From: Branchiostoma floridae
Lineage: Eukaryota > Chordata > Leptocardii > Amphioxiformes > Branchiostomatidae
Length of the DNA: 40,993 nucleotides
Direction: 5' to 3'
Assembly (NCBI RefSeq): GCF_000003815.2
Contig: NC_049996.1
Span: 8,535,656 to 8,576,648, forward strand
Positions 1 to 11,199 of the stretch are shown here, piece after piece (position 1 is the first letter of the stretch; every line of letters starts with the position of its first letter). The notes beneath the pieces are model-generated. The model ran no database searches and was not told the DNA's origin. It saw nothing but the letters and a program-made list of their open reading frames with translations. Both the position numbers and the translations under genes were made by a program.

Positions 1-177
1 AAGTGCCAAAAAAGGCCATAGAGAGCCTGCGAGGCTAGAGCATTGGAAGGTTTGTTTGTTTGTGACTTTGTTCCGGTAGACTCGGGGGTGAGATGAAGTC
101 ATCAGAGCTGAAACGGAGATCGATGTGGAACGTAATTGGCTTGGCTGGTAAATTGGGGATGGAGAAAGAATGCCCAC

Positions 178-390
178 AGTCTCCAAGTAGACGTGTCAGC
201 TGGATGACAAAAGCGAGGAATTTGGCCCAAAAGGGACAAACAAGTTGCCATGGGAACTCAGTCAGTCTTTTGCAGTCTATCCATGCAGCTATCCCGTCGA
301 CCGGACAGTTCACTCCTACTCGACTTTTATTCCTAACTTGGCCAAAGTCCCCTATTACTATTCGGCCAGGCGGGAGTCTGGTAGAGACTA
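178..390 (+). mobile_element. TIR element family A, copy 1
   Basis: A 213-bp unit with ends AGTCTCCAAGTAGAC and GTCTGGTAGAGACT, shared with copies at 6118-6329 and 13715-13934. It has no coding capacity, so it looks like a non-autonomous DNA transposon (MITE). Any apparent reading frames across it are chance. Confidence 0.75.
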
Positions 391-829
391 GTTAAATGTG
401 GATGAAGAGAGAAAGAGCATGTACAGGCGTTGAAGCCGGTGCGTCACTGTTTTTTTCCAATGATCTTCGTCGTAACATCGAGCAGATTTGAGTTATCATT
501 TTCTGCTTTATAATATATGTCTTCCTATCCGCATTCATTCATTCATCCGTTCATTCAATTATTCAATCCTTCCCTATGTTCTTTTTCGTTTCTGTTCTCA
601 GCTTTCTTGAATTCTTCAGCAGTATTTTACTTCTTTATCATAATTTGTTACATTCGTTTTCCATATATCTCTCTAATTTCCTGTCAGATGTGCAGCATTT
701 TCTGAGAACGGTTCATGAGAGGAGAATACCGAGACGTCGCAAGCTGACAATCTTTAAGTCGTTGAGTTTGTTCTACGCGCGTGCGCAGTATTAAAACCAT
801 CCGCCCGTTTTGAATAGACGTTATCATCT
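391..829. other. unannotated AT-rich stretch
   Basis: Contains short CATT(C) repetition near 535-565. No gene or recognisable repeat seen. Confidence 0.5.
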
Positions 830-935
830 GTTACACAATAGCCTGGTTATCAAACCCCAGTCCGATCTCAAGTATCTATCGTGCAACACGAAAGATATTT
901 GAGGTTGGGGTATGGTATCCAGGCTAGTTACACAA
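830..935. mobile_element. hairpin TIR element with 9-bp target duplication
   Basis: The element at 839-926 (88 bp) runs TAGCCTGG...CCAGGCTA and is almost wholly self-complementary. GTTACACAA is repeated exactly on both sides (830-838 and 927-935), a 9-bp target site duplication. A relative lies at 1178-1269. Confidence 0.75.
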
Positions 936-1177
936 GCAACAGTTACACAAGCAGCCCCAGACAGCAGAGCTTGTGTAACAATTGAAAAGAGCCTTCCGCT
1001 CATCACTGTATTATACAATATAATGAACAGTCAACAATAAAATGACACTGGTCTTCTATAGGTGTTGGTCGGCACAGTAACAATACGCGCATGCTATCCT
1101 ATGTCCCAGACCGTCTAATTCCTATGGCAAATTATCTGTCTATTTGACCAATTTTCCAGGGACCTATTAGATCGTAT

Positions 1178-1269
1178 TAGCCTGGATACCAGACCCCAGC
1201 CCGATCTCAAAAATATCTATCTATTGATAGATATTTGTGATATCGGAATGGGATCTGGGATCCATGCTA
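1178..1269. mobile_element. hairpin TIR element, relative of 839-926
   Basis: A 92-bp palindrome-like unit starting TAGCCTGGATACCAGACCCC and ending in its imperfect complement. The shared CCAGxCCGATCTCAA segment links it to the 839 element. No clear target duplication remains. Confidence 0.65.
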
Positions 1270-1288
1270 GGGACGTATAGAGTCTTAT

Positions 1289-1427
1289 TAATCTCTAAGC
1301 AGATCCTACGGTGCCATAAGATAGTATCAAAGCTGGCAAAGGATTGTAGCCGGCTAAGGGAGCCAAACGGGCACAGGAGGGAAGTTTGATACTATACATT
1401 ACGCACCGTGGATCTGGTTAGAGATTA
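1289..1427. mobile_element. TIR element family C, copy 1
   Basis: 139 bp with ends TAATCTCTAAGCAGATCC and GGATCTGGTTAGAGATTA; inside, ATAAGATAGTATCAAAGCTGG has a shortened counterpart in the other arm. Same family as 5606-5770, with a solo end at about 8474-8507. Confidence 0.75.
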
Positions 1428-1545
1428 TAAAGTCTAGTATTAATAAAGAGACAGCGGAAGTAATTTTAGGCCCCAGCTGTTACTGCTGGAATAGTTCCCA
1501 GTGCAGTGTGTCATCAGGACAGGCCATTCCAAGAAGTCATCGATT

Positions 1546-1568
1546 GGGGGGGGGGGGGGGGGGGGGGG
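1546..1568. repeat. poly-G run (23 G)
   Basis: A homopolymer next to an assembly gap; probably the cause of the sequencing break. Confidence 0.9.
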
Positions 1569-1610
1569 TTCCACCCCCCAAAATTTCCTGGGGCCCTACC
1601 TAACAGCGGA

Positions 1611-1878
1611 NNNNNNNNNNNNNNNNNNNNNNNNNNNNNNNNNNNNNNNNNNNNNNNNNNNNNNNNNNNNNNNNNNNNNNNNNNNNNNNNNNNNNNNNNN
1701 NNNNNNNNNNNNNNNNNNNNNNNNNNNNNNNNNNNNNNNNNNNNNNNNNNNNNNNNNNNNNNNNNNNNNNNNNNNNNNNNNNNNNNNNNNNNNNNNNNNN
1801 NNNNNNNNNNNNNNNNNNNNNNNNNNNNNNNNNNNNNNNNNNNNNNNNNNNNNNNNNNNNNNNNNNNNNNNNNNNNNN
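1611..1878. other. assembly gap (268 N)
   Basis: Run of N. The decamer TAACAGCGGA occurs directly before the gap (1601-1610) and again just after it (1883-1892), hinting at a tandem repeat or an overlap that was not merged. Confidence 0.95.
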
Positions 1879-1892
1879 CTACTAACAGCGGA

Positions 1893-2183
1893 ATACTCGA
1901 GGGATTTAACGCCTAAATATAATTTCAAAGGAAAACACTCGACGTTTTTGATGTTCTTTGATCTTCGGCGGTACCGATAGGACCTTCTTTGGCTATCTTA
2001 GATCATCTAACTCCCTATCAAAGTAATCGTCTTGTTATCAAACATGTATTTAGACTGTCAGGTCGAAAATACGCCAGTAAACAAAGGAATAAAAATGCCA
2101 GCGTTATGATCTTCAATTCATCATCTACTCGGACTCGGAGGAAATAATCCTACCTCTAGACCCTGTTGTTTCAGTTCACCAAG
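1893..2183. other. unannotated stretch
   Basis: No gene or clear repeat seen. Confidence 0.5.
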
Positions 2184-2284
2184 AACCGTGCACTGTAGTC
2201 TCTGACTGCCATGGAAAAATGTGAAGTGGCCACCGCCAAAACTGCGAACATTAAACCACCGCGAAAGTTTCAGCATTTACAGTA
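2184..2284. mobile_element. partial copy of TIR element family D
   Basis: The segment from GTGCACTGTAGTC through GCATTTACAGTA matches the right half of the elements at 34209-34410 and 39084-39304; the left half is missing. Confidence 0.6.
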
Positions 2285-2666
2285 TCTCATATGGCACTGG
2301 TACATCTGCCTGGAGATTATGTCTGTACACTCTGCAGCCTGTTGGGCACATCCTGGTGTCGCTTGTGACGTCATTACGTTCTTTGATCTACATCCTTTAC
2401 TGCTTTAGGCATACACTGAGGAAGTCTTCAAAACGTGCCTAATTGGCCCGCCCGTGTTTTGTGTATCCGTTTGAAATGCAGGTCCCTACCAGCAAATTAC
2501 AGTTTTTCGTTAATGTCAACGTTTTTGTGTAATGAGATCAAGAGGGAATCATTTGTATCTCTTGTTGTTCAAAGAAAGTGGTTTCTTTCATGAGCGCTTC
2601 CGTGGCGTCAGCGTTTCAGCAGGCGAGGGCCAGTGATGTACAAGGCCGGCAGCAGACTGACGATAG
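2285..2666. other. unannotated stretch
   Basis: No gene or clear repeat seen. Confidence 0.45.
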
Positions 2667-3085
2667 AAATGCTTTATTGAAACCGTAAGACATAACCGCA
2701 CTCCTCTAGAACAACGAATATGTAGATACTGCAATCTAGATAAGTTAGAAGACGAACATCATTTAGTAGTAGAATGTAGTTTGTACAAGAAAGAGAGAGC
2801 TGAACTCTACAGACTGATAGAATCCATGTTCCCCCACTTCATACAACTAAGTAATATAGACAAATTTATATTCCTTATGAATCTAGACAAATCTTTACTT
2901 ATAAAGCATATCTGTTCTTACATTTTCAATATCACAAAGAAACGAGAAGAAGCCGAATGTACACAGTAGAATACGATCCTTGAGTAGTGTAGATTCATTG
3001 TATCATTATATCATGTTGTATCATTTGTTGTGACCTGTACTAAACCCAGTGGGTATGAATGTACAATAAAGGTCTTCATTCATTT
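2667..3085 (+). mobile_element. 3' tail of a non-LTR retrotransposon (reverse transcriptase C-terminus)
   Basis: An open frame from 2667 to the TAG at 2967-2969 reads IETVRHNRTPLEQRICRYCN and then LEDEHHLVVECSLYKKERAE. This is the Cys-rich end typical of LINE reverse transcriptase proteins (C-x2-C, then H and C). A stop lies just upstream (2664-2666), so this is a 5'-truncated fragment of about 100 residues. A 3' non-coding part ends near GTACAATAAAGGTCTTCATT with a polyadenylation hexamer. Compare the better preserved tail at 7427-7895 on the other strand. The protein class is secure, the clade is not. Confidence 0.75.
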
Positions 3086-3144
3086 GTCAGGGAACAAGGA
3101 AATATAGGCCAACCCAGAACTGGACGTGGCAACCGATAAGTGAT

Positions 3145-3460
3145 AGTATAAGTAGAAGAACTTTATTGCGCAACGATCGTACACGGTACAATGTATGGCA
3201 AAAAAAGAAGAAGAAAAAAACTTATCATCTTAATTACTAAAACAAGTATCAAACTTAGTACATATGCAGATTATGAATATAGAATGAAATTGGCATCCTA
3301 ATTTCTAGAACAATAAGAGCTAGCCTAAATCATTGATATTGTATTACAATCGAGTGGGGCTAATTATGAGTTTCGGCATTTTTTCTTATGACAAAGCAGT
3401 CTTTTATATATTTACCTATTTTAGCATTGTGGGAGTTGTAGAAGTATGTGACCACAGAGT
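3145..3460 (-). mobile_element. decayed non-LTR retrotransposon 3' end
   Basis: On the + strand it starts AGAAGAACTTTATTGCGCAA and proceeds through GTATTACAATCGAGT to TTAGCATTGTGGGAGT, in step with 7262-7510. It is therefore the same LINE family, with the polyadenylation hexamer complement (TTTATT) at its low-coordinate end. The coding part is too degraded to read. Its 3' end faces that of the 2667-3085 fragment about 60 bp away. Confidence 0.6.
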
Positions 3461-3540
3461 AAAGGAGTGGTTGATGAGGGGCGGTTCCGAACAGGGAGTA
3501 CAGACTCCTACCCAAGCCGAAGAAGTCACTACTCCTAGAT

Positions 3541-3565
3541 CTACTCTACTCTACTCTACTCTACT
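3541..3565. repeat. (CTACT)5 microsatellite
   Basis: Five direct copies of a pentamer. Confidence 0.9.
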
Positions 3566-3592
3566 TTAGATTGGGCTTGTTTTAATAATCAT

Positions 3593-3701
3593 TAGCCTGA
3601 TTAAATCTCGCCTATAGCAGCCCGCCCAACATCCGGTCAGCCTCTTAGAAGTGGAGGGTCCAGTTACAGCCCCGGACAGCGAGCAGAGCTTGTGTTACTA
3701 G
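3593..3701. mobile_element. TIR element family E, copy 1
   Basis: Begins TAGCCTGATTAAATCTCGC and ends CTTGTGTTACTAGGCT. The reverse complement of 39494-39595 begins with nearly the same sequence and ends in the same way. About 110 bp, non-coding. Confidence 0.55.
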
Positions 3702-4903
3702 GCTCGTTTTATCTCCGTTGGAACATCCAATGCATGTACGCTTTATCAGATAAAAAAGGCAGATTGCTTGTTTATTTGTTTTCATGTTTGTCGTATGCTC
3801 ATTGATTTAATCAGGCATTTACAGAAAATAAAGCTCGGGACAGGTTTACAAAAATGACTCATGAATTGTCACAGGACACGTGACGTAAGTACTTCATGTA
3901 TTGTTGATAGTTTATGGAAGATGACGTGGTTGGCATGTCCTGCTGGTTGGTAGCCTATCACGGATTGGGCTGGCAAACACGGCAAAGGCATGCAACAAAC
4001 ATTCATTCATTCTGACTCCGCCAGTTGCCCTAGTTTTTACAAGATTGACGAAGGATGTTATACATAACTGTATGTCATCATACTGGTACTTACATACTGT
4101 GCTCAAACTGTGAGTCTAGCGGCTTCGTGTCACCATAACAATGTTACATCCTTATGTCATACCTGGGTACAGGTGTTCTGGACCGAGTGATAAAAAGCCG
4201 TATCACACAGGCTTCGAAGTTTTATCAAACAGGCTTCCATCGAATATTTCGAACATGTTGAGTATTATAATCGTTCACACCTCTGGTTCTGGGCTCCAGG
4301 GTCTACTCAACATGTTGCTATTTTCTTATAGAATCTACCGCGTGTTTTACTACGTTTGTATCAACGGTGTATGTAGAAGACATTCATACGAAAGTCGCTG
4401 TAGTTTTACTGTCTCAACGAAGATTTCTGTTGAACCCAGAGCTATGAAACAAATCTTCAAGTAGATGTATGGTGCTGGATTATTTCTCATGACATTTTGG
4501 GGGTCTTCCGTATACACAGTTTTATCGCACCTAATGATTTGAAATCATAACAAAAACGGGGAAATTTGGAAAGGACTTGTGGAACGGACTTGTGTGCGTT
4601 TTTCGTTGTCCTGTACTTATATTGTACCCGGATCTAAATCTAAATTTATATGGCCTACATAACCGCCATTCGGCGTAACATACCGAATGAACAACATATG
4701 AGCTGTTACTGCACCCAAAAGGTAGGTTGTATGTCGTAACCTTTGCACATCCAAATGTAGGCGCCATCTGATGAGGTTGCTTATTTAGTACTCCGTGGCA
4801 ACGAAGTTCCACTCTACTATAAATAGTTCTATGGAAAATCATTTTGGGTAACTCAGGTATTTGCTAACATTGTTTGCCACGCCAATGACCAGGAGGTCAA
4901 CGG
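3702..4903. other. unannotated 1.2-kb stretch
   Basis: Contains a chance open frame at 4141-4464 with no recognisable family. No repeat or RNA gene seen. Confidence 0.45.
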
Positions 4904-5186
4904 GGACTAGGTTACCCTGGGAGCCAGCCAGGACCGGGTAGCTAGCGAGATTTGTTCGGGGAGCCAAGGCAGTCAGCCCGCTGATCTCACATAAGCGCCC
5001 CGGGGAATTTAAGCTTGAAGGCTCGTCGATGTTGGTCACCTACCCCAAAAGAGTTATCGCTACCCTTGATCGGGCTTAAACTCCCCGGGGCGCTAATAGG
5101 AGATCGGGCGGGCCTGACTGTCTTGTGCCACCGAATAAACTGTCCTAGCTGCCCGATCATGGCTGGCTCCCAGGGTAGGACTAGGT
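4904..5186. mobile_element. TIR element with perfect 9-bp target duplication
   Basis: The element at 4913-5177 (265 bp) has 17-bp perfect ends, TACCCTGGGAGCCAGCC and its complement, with further inner arms around GCGCCCCGGGGA. GGACTAGGT flanks both ends (4904-4912 and 5178-5186). A 9-bp duplication is typical of MULE-type or some Merlin-type insertions. Non-coding. Confidence 0.8.
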
Positions 5187-5605
5187 AGGTAGGTAGGTTG
5201 TATGTCGCGGTTTGGGGCTCCGCTCAGAAAATAACCAACATATTCATGCAAAACTAGAAAGGCACATTTTCGAGAATGCAGGATGTGTCCCTCACTGTTA
5301 TTTGCCTTTTAACGCAGGTTTGAGCAAGGACGTTACATAACGTAACGTTAATAATTGTAACGTTAATAATTGTAACGTTACATAACACCCTTGGTTTGAC
5401 GTAACCAACAATACAGGTTTTGCTATAGCAAATCGGTAACTGCTTATATTTGCTATTCCAGCTGATGTTTCGTTCATATCCACTTTGTTCATTTTTGCAG
5501 TAACAGCTCATATGTTGATCGCACCGGCAGCTCTATTAAAGCTCTGATTGGTTCATGACAAAATCCTTGAAGAAGGAACAAAAAGCAGACCAAACCCGCA
5601 AAAAA

Positions 5606-5770
5606 TAATCTCCAAGCAGATCCTACGGTAACATAAGATAGTATCAAAAGCTGGCAGAGGAGTGAAGCCGACCTAGGAGTGAGTAGCATACACACACAAA
5701 CAGGCGTCACTCCTCTGACAGCTTTTGATACTATCTATCTTATGCTACCGCAGGATCTGCTTGGAGATTA
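5606..5770. mobile_element. TIR element family C, copy 2
   Basis: 165 bp; the arms start TAATCTCCAAGCAGATCCTA and run for about 55 bp through ATAAGATAGTATCAAAAGCT, with a near-perfect complement on the right. Flanks CGCAAAAAA and CGCAAAAGC suggest a decayed 9-bp target duplication. Confidence 0.8.
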
Positions 5771-6117
5771 CGCAAAAGCACCGGATTTTCCCTCCGGGAA
5801 ACATAATTAATTGGCCATCTTACGGGAGCTTACATAACCTCCGTAGCTATCAGATGCCTACGTGCTGACAAAGCTAAGGCGTACATCATGGCATGATTAT
5901 TGTTTACTCCGGAGTGGAAATTTCCTTCACGTCCTCTGTCCAAAATAACACATCGTTTAATGATAGGCTGCGCAAACTACAGTCACGAGATTGTTTGTTC
6001 GGTAGATAGGAAATTTGTTCTGTGAAGGAGAAAGTAGGGCGCTGTCCACTAGGGCGAAGAGATACAAACGAAGGCCATTTGAAAGAAGTACAAAGTGCAA
6101 TAAAAGCATTTCAAACA

Positions 6118-6329
6118 TAGTCTCCAAGCAGACGTGTCAGCTGGATGAAAAAAAGAAGAATTTTGCCAAATAGGGACAAGTGTAAAGTTGCCATGGGATT
6201 TCAGCCAGTCTTTTGCAGTCTATCCGCCGGCCGGTAAGTTCACTCTTAGGCCAATTAACTCCTAGTAGGCTTTCATTCCTAACTTGGCCCCTATTGCTAT
6301 TCGACCAGGCCGGTGTCTGATAGAGACTA
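6118..6329 (+). mobile_element. TIR element family A, copy 2
   Basis: Starts TAGTCTCCAAGCAGACGTGT and ends GTGTCTGATAGAGACTA; same layout as 178-390, including the internal GTTGCCATGG and CAGTCTTTTGCAGTCTATCC segments. Confidence 0.75.
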
Positions 6330-6542
6330 TTTCTAACACGTGTACCCCCACCGTGACTAAGGTGCCTGTCTGTCTGACATGCCACCGACGTCTTGTCCTC
6401 GGGAAAGGCACTTAACACGACTTTCCTCGCCCCACCCAGGTGTAAAACTTCGGTTGGGGACTGGTGACACCCGGATGTTGTGACTTTCTTAACACTACCT
6501 AAGACTAAGTGTAAAACTTATCCGCAGTAAAACAAATGCACA

Positions 6543-7256
6543 ATACAGTCAAATCTACCCAAGAAGACCACACAGGATACTAATACATCTGCAGTGTACA
6601 TGGACAGGGGGTCACTATAGACAAGTTTCTCAATGTCCTCAATGCTTGAGAATGATTAGCTCTGAAGGGACCACCAGAAAATGCTTACACATTCCACTTG
6701 ATGGCGCTCTCGCTGCGATGGCAAATTTGCCTCATCGCCGTGAGAGCGCCGCGATGCCAGAAAAAGCTGCTCTAGTCAGACTAGTGAAATGTCTCCGGCG
6801 ACCCCACGGCGCTCTCAGCGACCAAAAACTCAAATACTAGTATCAGCAACTTCAACGGGCGGCCAAAGATTCGAAAGATTGTTAACGGATTTCAGAGATA
6901 AAGAACGAAATTTCTGACGGCACTCCCACCGAGCAGTGGTCAAATTTGCCATCGCCGTGAGAGCGCCGTCCCAGTGGAATGGGGGGAGGTCACTTCTGTA
7001 GATTTGACTTTATACTATTATCAATGACCAGGTGGTCCGTACGTAGAGGTGGTCACTTGTACAGGTTTGACTGTAACTTAGTCAGTGATCAGGTGGTCAC
7101 TAGTACACGTTTGACTGTATATAAATGGCTAGGTGGTCCTTATGTCGAGTTGGTCATTTGTACTGTATATCGATAAGGTCAGGTAGCCCTTATGTGGAGG
7201 CGGTCACTTGTGCAAATTTGACTGTATACTAGTATCAATGCCCAGGTGGGGGACTG
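6543..7256. repeat. cluster of TTTGACTGTA repeat units with internal hairpin
   Basis: Begins with ATACAGTCAAATCTACCC and contains several units of the form AGGTGGTC...GGTGGTCACTTGTACAGGTTTGACTGTA. At 6703-6750 there is a near-perfect palindrome, GGCGCTCTC to GAGAGCGCC, centred on GCAAATTTGC. The same units resume at 7900-8292 beyond the retrotransposon tail. Confidence 0.6.
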
Positions 7257-7261
7257 ACTGT

Positions 7262-7895
7262 ATAGATAGAACTTTATTGCTCGACATTTGTACATGGTAC
7301 AAAGTATGGCAACGACTGTTACACAAAGTGCAAAATAGGTGTAGAGAATAAGACTTGATATCCTAATTAACATAACAAGAGGGGCTGACACATTAGTCTT
7401 TGATATAGTGTTACAATCGAGTTGGGCTATACATGAGATTCATTACTCTTTCTAATAGCAAAGCAGTCTTTGATATATTTGCCTAACCTTGCATTATGGG
7501 AGTCGTGGCATCCAAAGATATATACAAATCTGTCTGTAGCATCGAGTCTCTTGAAATCTGCTGTACTGGATTCGAGAAATGTAAATAGCTCATTACGTAA
7601 AATAGCGTATCTAGAGCATTCCATTAAAAAGTGAAATTCATCTTCAATATGCTTTGGACAGAAAGGACAGAACCTTTGGTCAGGGGCTACATTGTAATAT
7701 CTACCTGTTTCAATATTCAATTTATGGCTACTGATTCTTAACTGAGTAATCGCTTTTCGAATTTCAAAATTGTTTATATCATAAAGGTATGTTTCTTGTT
7801 CATAACATTCTTTTGATTTGCTAAGAAAAGACAGCTTTGAATTGTTTTCAATAGAATTAAACCACTTTTGTATATATGTATCTTGTAGCCGGAGG
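7262..7895 (-). mobile_element. 3' tail of a non-LTR retrotransposon (reverse transcriptase C-terminus)
   Basis: On the - strand the frame is open from about 7895 down to 7427, some 155 codons. It reads RLQDTYIQKWFNSIEN, later AITQLRISSHKLNIETGRYY, then RFCPFCPKHIEDEFHFLMEC. The SHKL-IETGRY and C-x2-C...H...C pattern marks the C-terminal end of LINE reverse transcriptase proteins. The 3' UTR (7426-7262) ends with GCAATAAAGTTCTATC. The fragment is 5'-truncated and flanked by the TTTGACTGTA repeat units, so it probably inserted into that cluster. Confidence 0.8.
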
Positions 7896-7899
7896 CGTA

Positions 7900-8292
7900 T
7901 ATCACTGGCCAGGTGGTCCTTTTGTAGAGGTGGTCACTTGTACAGGTTTGACTGTATATCACTGGCCAGGTGGTCCTTATGTATAGGTGGTCACTTGTAC
8001 AGGTTTGACTGTATACAGTCAAACCTGTCTATAGCGGCCACTCAAGGGACCGGACAAATTTGGCCACTACAGACAGGTGGCCTCTGTATAGAGGTGGCAA
8101 CTTGTAAATAAAATACCCAAAGGACCGACAAAAAGTGGCCACTATGGACAGGTGGCCCCTCTGTAGAGGTGGCCCCTAATACAGGTTTGACTGTATCACT
8201 GGCCAGGTGGTCCTTATGTAGAGGTGGTCACTTGTACAGGTTTGACTGTATATCAAAGGTCGGGTGTTCCTTATGTAGAGGTGGTCACTAAC
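7900..8292. repeat. second block of TTTGACTGTA repeat units
   Basis: At least four imperfect units with the core GGTGGTCACTTGTACAGG, some inverted (TACAGTCAAACCTGTCTATA at about 8014). Confidence 0.65.
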
Positions 8293-9449
8293 AGTTAAGG
8301 TAATCTCCTAAATATCCCTCCAATGATTGTAAAAGCGCATTATCATCCCATACCACACACTCTTGTATCAAGTAGATTAGCCTTATGGAACTGTAGTTAC
8401 TAGTTATGTATCAGTAGGTGTCATTCTTCGTACCTTATACCTTTTATAATTGTTGTGTAATAAAATTATGTACTGTCTTATGCCACCGCCAAATCTGCTT
8501 GGAGACTGTGACCACGGACTGCACAGAGAGAGTTTCTGATTGCGCCAATTGGGTTAATGTCTAACATTAAATATATCACATGTGGTTTAACATTAATAAT
8601 AAAAATAATAACCCCTTGGTACATTTTACGTTTGGATAAAAGGAGAAAGCAATATGTCCGTATTATCAGCCGTATGTCTGTCTGACTTAGCTTCTACCAC
8701 AGGCCGCTGGAAAAATAGTAGAAATTGACAAAATAAAATTTACTTTTCAATGACTCATATTTTTGATTGTTTTGCAACTTGTTTTGTAAACTGTACAAAT
8801 GGACTCCAGGAAGAATAGAGTTTACGAGAAAATTGTAAAGTCTAATGGAGATCTCAATAAACAAACAAACGAACAATCACCCTGTAGCCTAGACTAGTAG
8901 AGGCTATGACCAAGGATACAATCTCCTTGCTATGACTGACCAGAAAATATCAAGCTTGTGCGCACTGCACCTGCTTCTATCCTTGTAAGCGCGCACAGTC
9001 ACGTCATATACACAAGTAACATCCCTACACTAACTGCGACACGGTCAGCTGAACAACTAGATCATACATGTTGACCTTGAGATTGTCACTGATGTATTGA
9101 TAAATAACAACGGTTTCACCAACACTCCCCTCTCAAATGTCACAGCCCTTGGGATACGATCATCATCATATGCAGATTCTTTGTCGCCCTCATTGTGTCA
9201 AGAGGGATAATATGTGAGACACTTGATGAATAAATAACACAAAAGAATGTTTATGGTTACATCCCCTTGCTGAAAAGCGCGGCTTACGGCGCATGCGCCC
9301 AGGTAGTCAAGGCCTGGGCAATGCATGCCGGATGCTGAAGGCTGTGTCCTGACGTTGTCCGGTAACTGGGCCACGTCACTGATTGTGCACGTGGCCTCAC
9401 AATGTCAAAATAATAAACTCACAAAGCACAATGTCCAATAGTTTCTACA
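8293..9449. other. unannotated 1.2-kb stretch
   Basis: Holds only a solo end of family C (8474-8507, CTTATGCCACCGCCAAATCT...). No gene seen. Confidence 0.45.
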
Positions 9450-9640
9450 ATACTCCATAGGTTCATAGAAAAATACAGCCTCTACAAGGCTTCACATAGT
9501 AGAAAAGGGCCAAATAGACAGATAGCATACCAAATGAGTCCGTAGGTCACTCTTTATCATTCACTGACAGATTAACTCCTCTGAAGCATTATTTGCCTAT
9601 TTGGTCAATTTTTACTACTTGTATTTTTCCAGTGACCTAT
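9450..9640. mobile_element. candidate inverted-repeat element
   Basis: CTCCATAGGTTCATAGAAAA on the left and the complement of TTTTTCCAGTGACCTATGGA on the right form imperfect arms, followed inward by matching AGTAG/CCAAATAG blocks. A related piece is at about 1120-1170. Confidence 0.4.
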
Positions 9641-10634
9641 GGAACCTTGTAGAGGCAAGGCTACGAAAAATAGTATATAGACATCGACCGCTTGAAAATA
9701 CAACATGGCATAGGAGTTACATATGAGTACTTATGCAAGCTGGATACTACTGAGCCAATTTGGGCAATTTGTACTATATTGTATTTTCCCCGCTATGTCG
9801 TCCGGTAGAGATGAACAATCCCCCACTGATTGGTACAATTACGTGATTTGTACGGCACTGTGTCTCAACGCTTTCTGAACCTGTTTTCCCTGCAGGTTTG
9901 GTTTCTGAACAATATATCATTTTCTCAGCGCGAATTATTTCCTGTAATATCAAGCTGACAAGAAAGAAACACAATTCCTCACAATTGTAACAGATAACCT
10001 AAAATGAAAGACAAGGTCGCAGCTAGCAATTGTTATTGCGTCAAACTACGGGTATGATTTCATAAGCATACAGATATGAAGCAGCTGGCAAAACGAAATA
10101 AAACACGCACTACAAAATCGTATATCATCTATAAGTATAGCACTTCAACGTAAATGTACTAGAGAACGGAAGCCTACATATAGATAATTGCCGTTCTTGC
10201 ACCGTATGTTTTCTTTACTTATCATTTCGCTTTGACCCTGTTTCGAGGACAGCAGCACAAGTTGACTGAGGTCGATCCTGCAAATCTCGTGGATCGAAGC
10301 GAGGTCATGTACTTAGCAGGGTGATTAGAATGTGGTTAGGTTTGCAGGTAGTTTTTTTTATTACATCATGGAGTACACAGTGGTGCCGCATTGAAGCTTA
10401 TATCAACGGCACCACTAGATAAAATATGACACATTTGTATTTAACAGAAAACATGTGTACACATCATTTTGTTTTGACCTAGGCTTTAGTTGGGTATGAG
10501 GACACTAATCTCAAACTTTCAACGCAGATGTTCTACAGTTGGATAGATCGTTACGCTTCCCTTCGCAAATAGATATTGAAAATGGCTACTACGAAAACGT
10601 GAAGATTGTTTTTATTCGTTCAGAATATATATCT

Positions 10635-10674
<40 letters not shown>

Positions 10675-11199
10675 TATAACGTTGCTACATATGTGTAACA
10701 TGTACGATTTAGCCTCACCAACATCTGCTTGACGATTAAACCACGCTTATATGGATGACTTACGCGCGGATCAATTTAAAAGTCCATTTTTTTTAAAGTT
10801 AGCTGTAAATCGTACAAAGATGCTACAAAATAAGCAAATGTGATAAAAGTAAAAAGAAAAAAATGATAATACTGTGTCAAAGTAGATGTGAAAGATAAAA
10901 ATAAAGAATATATATTGTTTGGTAGACCATGTTTTGTAAGTTCAGTCATTTTTGAGTTAACCTTATTGTATACTTAATAATAGATTTAAACCTTTTACAC
11001 AACTTGTTTTTTTCTTCGCACGCTCGCATCAGGTTGGGGTGCCCAGAGTATGTCATCTATATACATGTACTACAGTAATCAAATCAGTATGACCTTATGC
11101 ACGGACCGTGTAAATATCTGGTCAGTCCTTTTCGCTGCACGTCTCTCATGGTAACACTAACGCGGCTACAGATGTCCTGCCACGCGAGCTCATGGTCAC
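9641..11199. other. unannotated AT-rich stretch
   Basis: Includes a (TA)n run (10638-10672). No coding or RNA gene seen. Confidence 0.45.
10638..10672. repeat. (TA)n microsatellite
   Basis: About 17 TA dinucleotides. Confidence 0.9.

Noticed and set aside
1501-1980. Frames running through the N gap
   Set aside because: They depend on unknown bases.
4141-4464. 107-residue ATG frame
   Set aside because: No recognisable domain, biased composition, no neighbouring exon.
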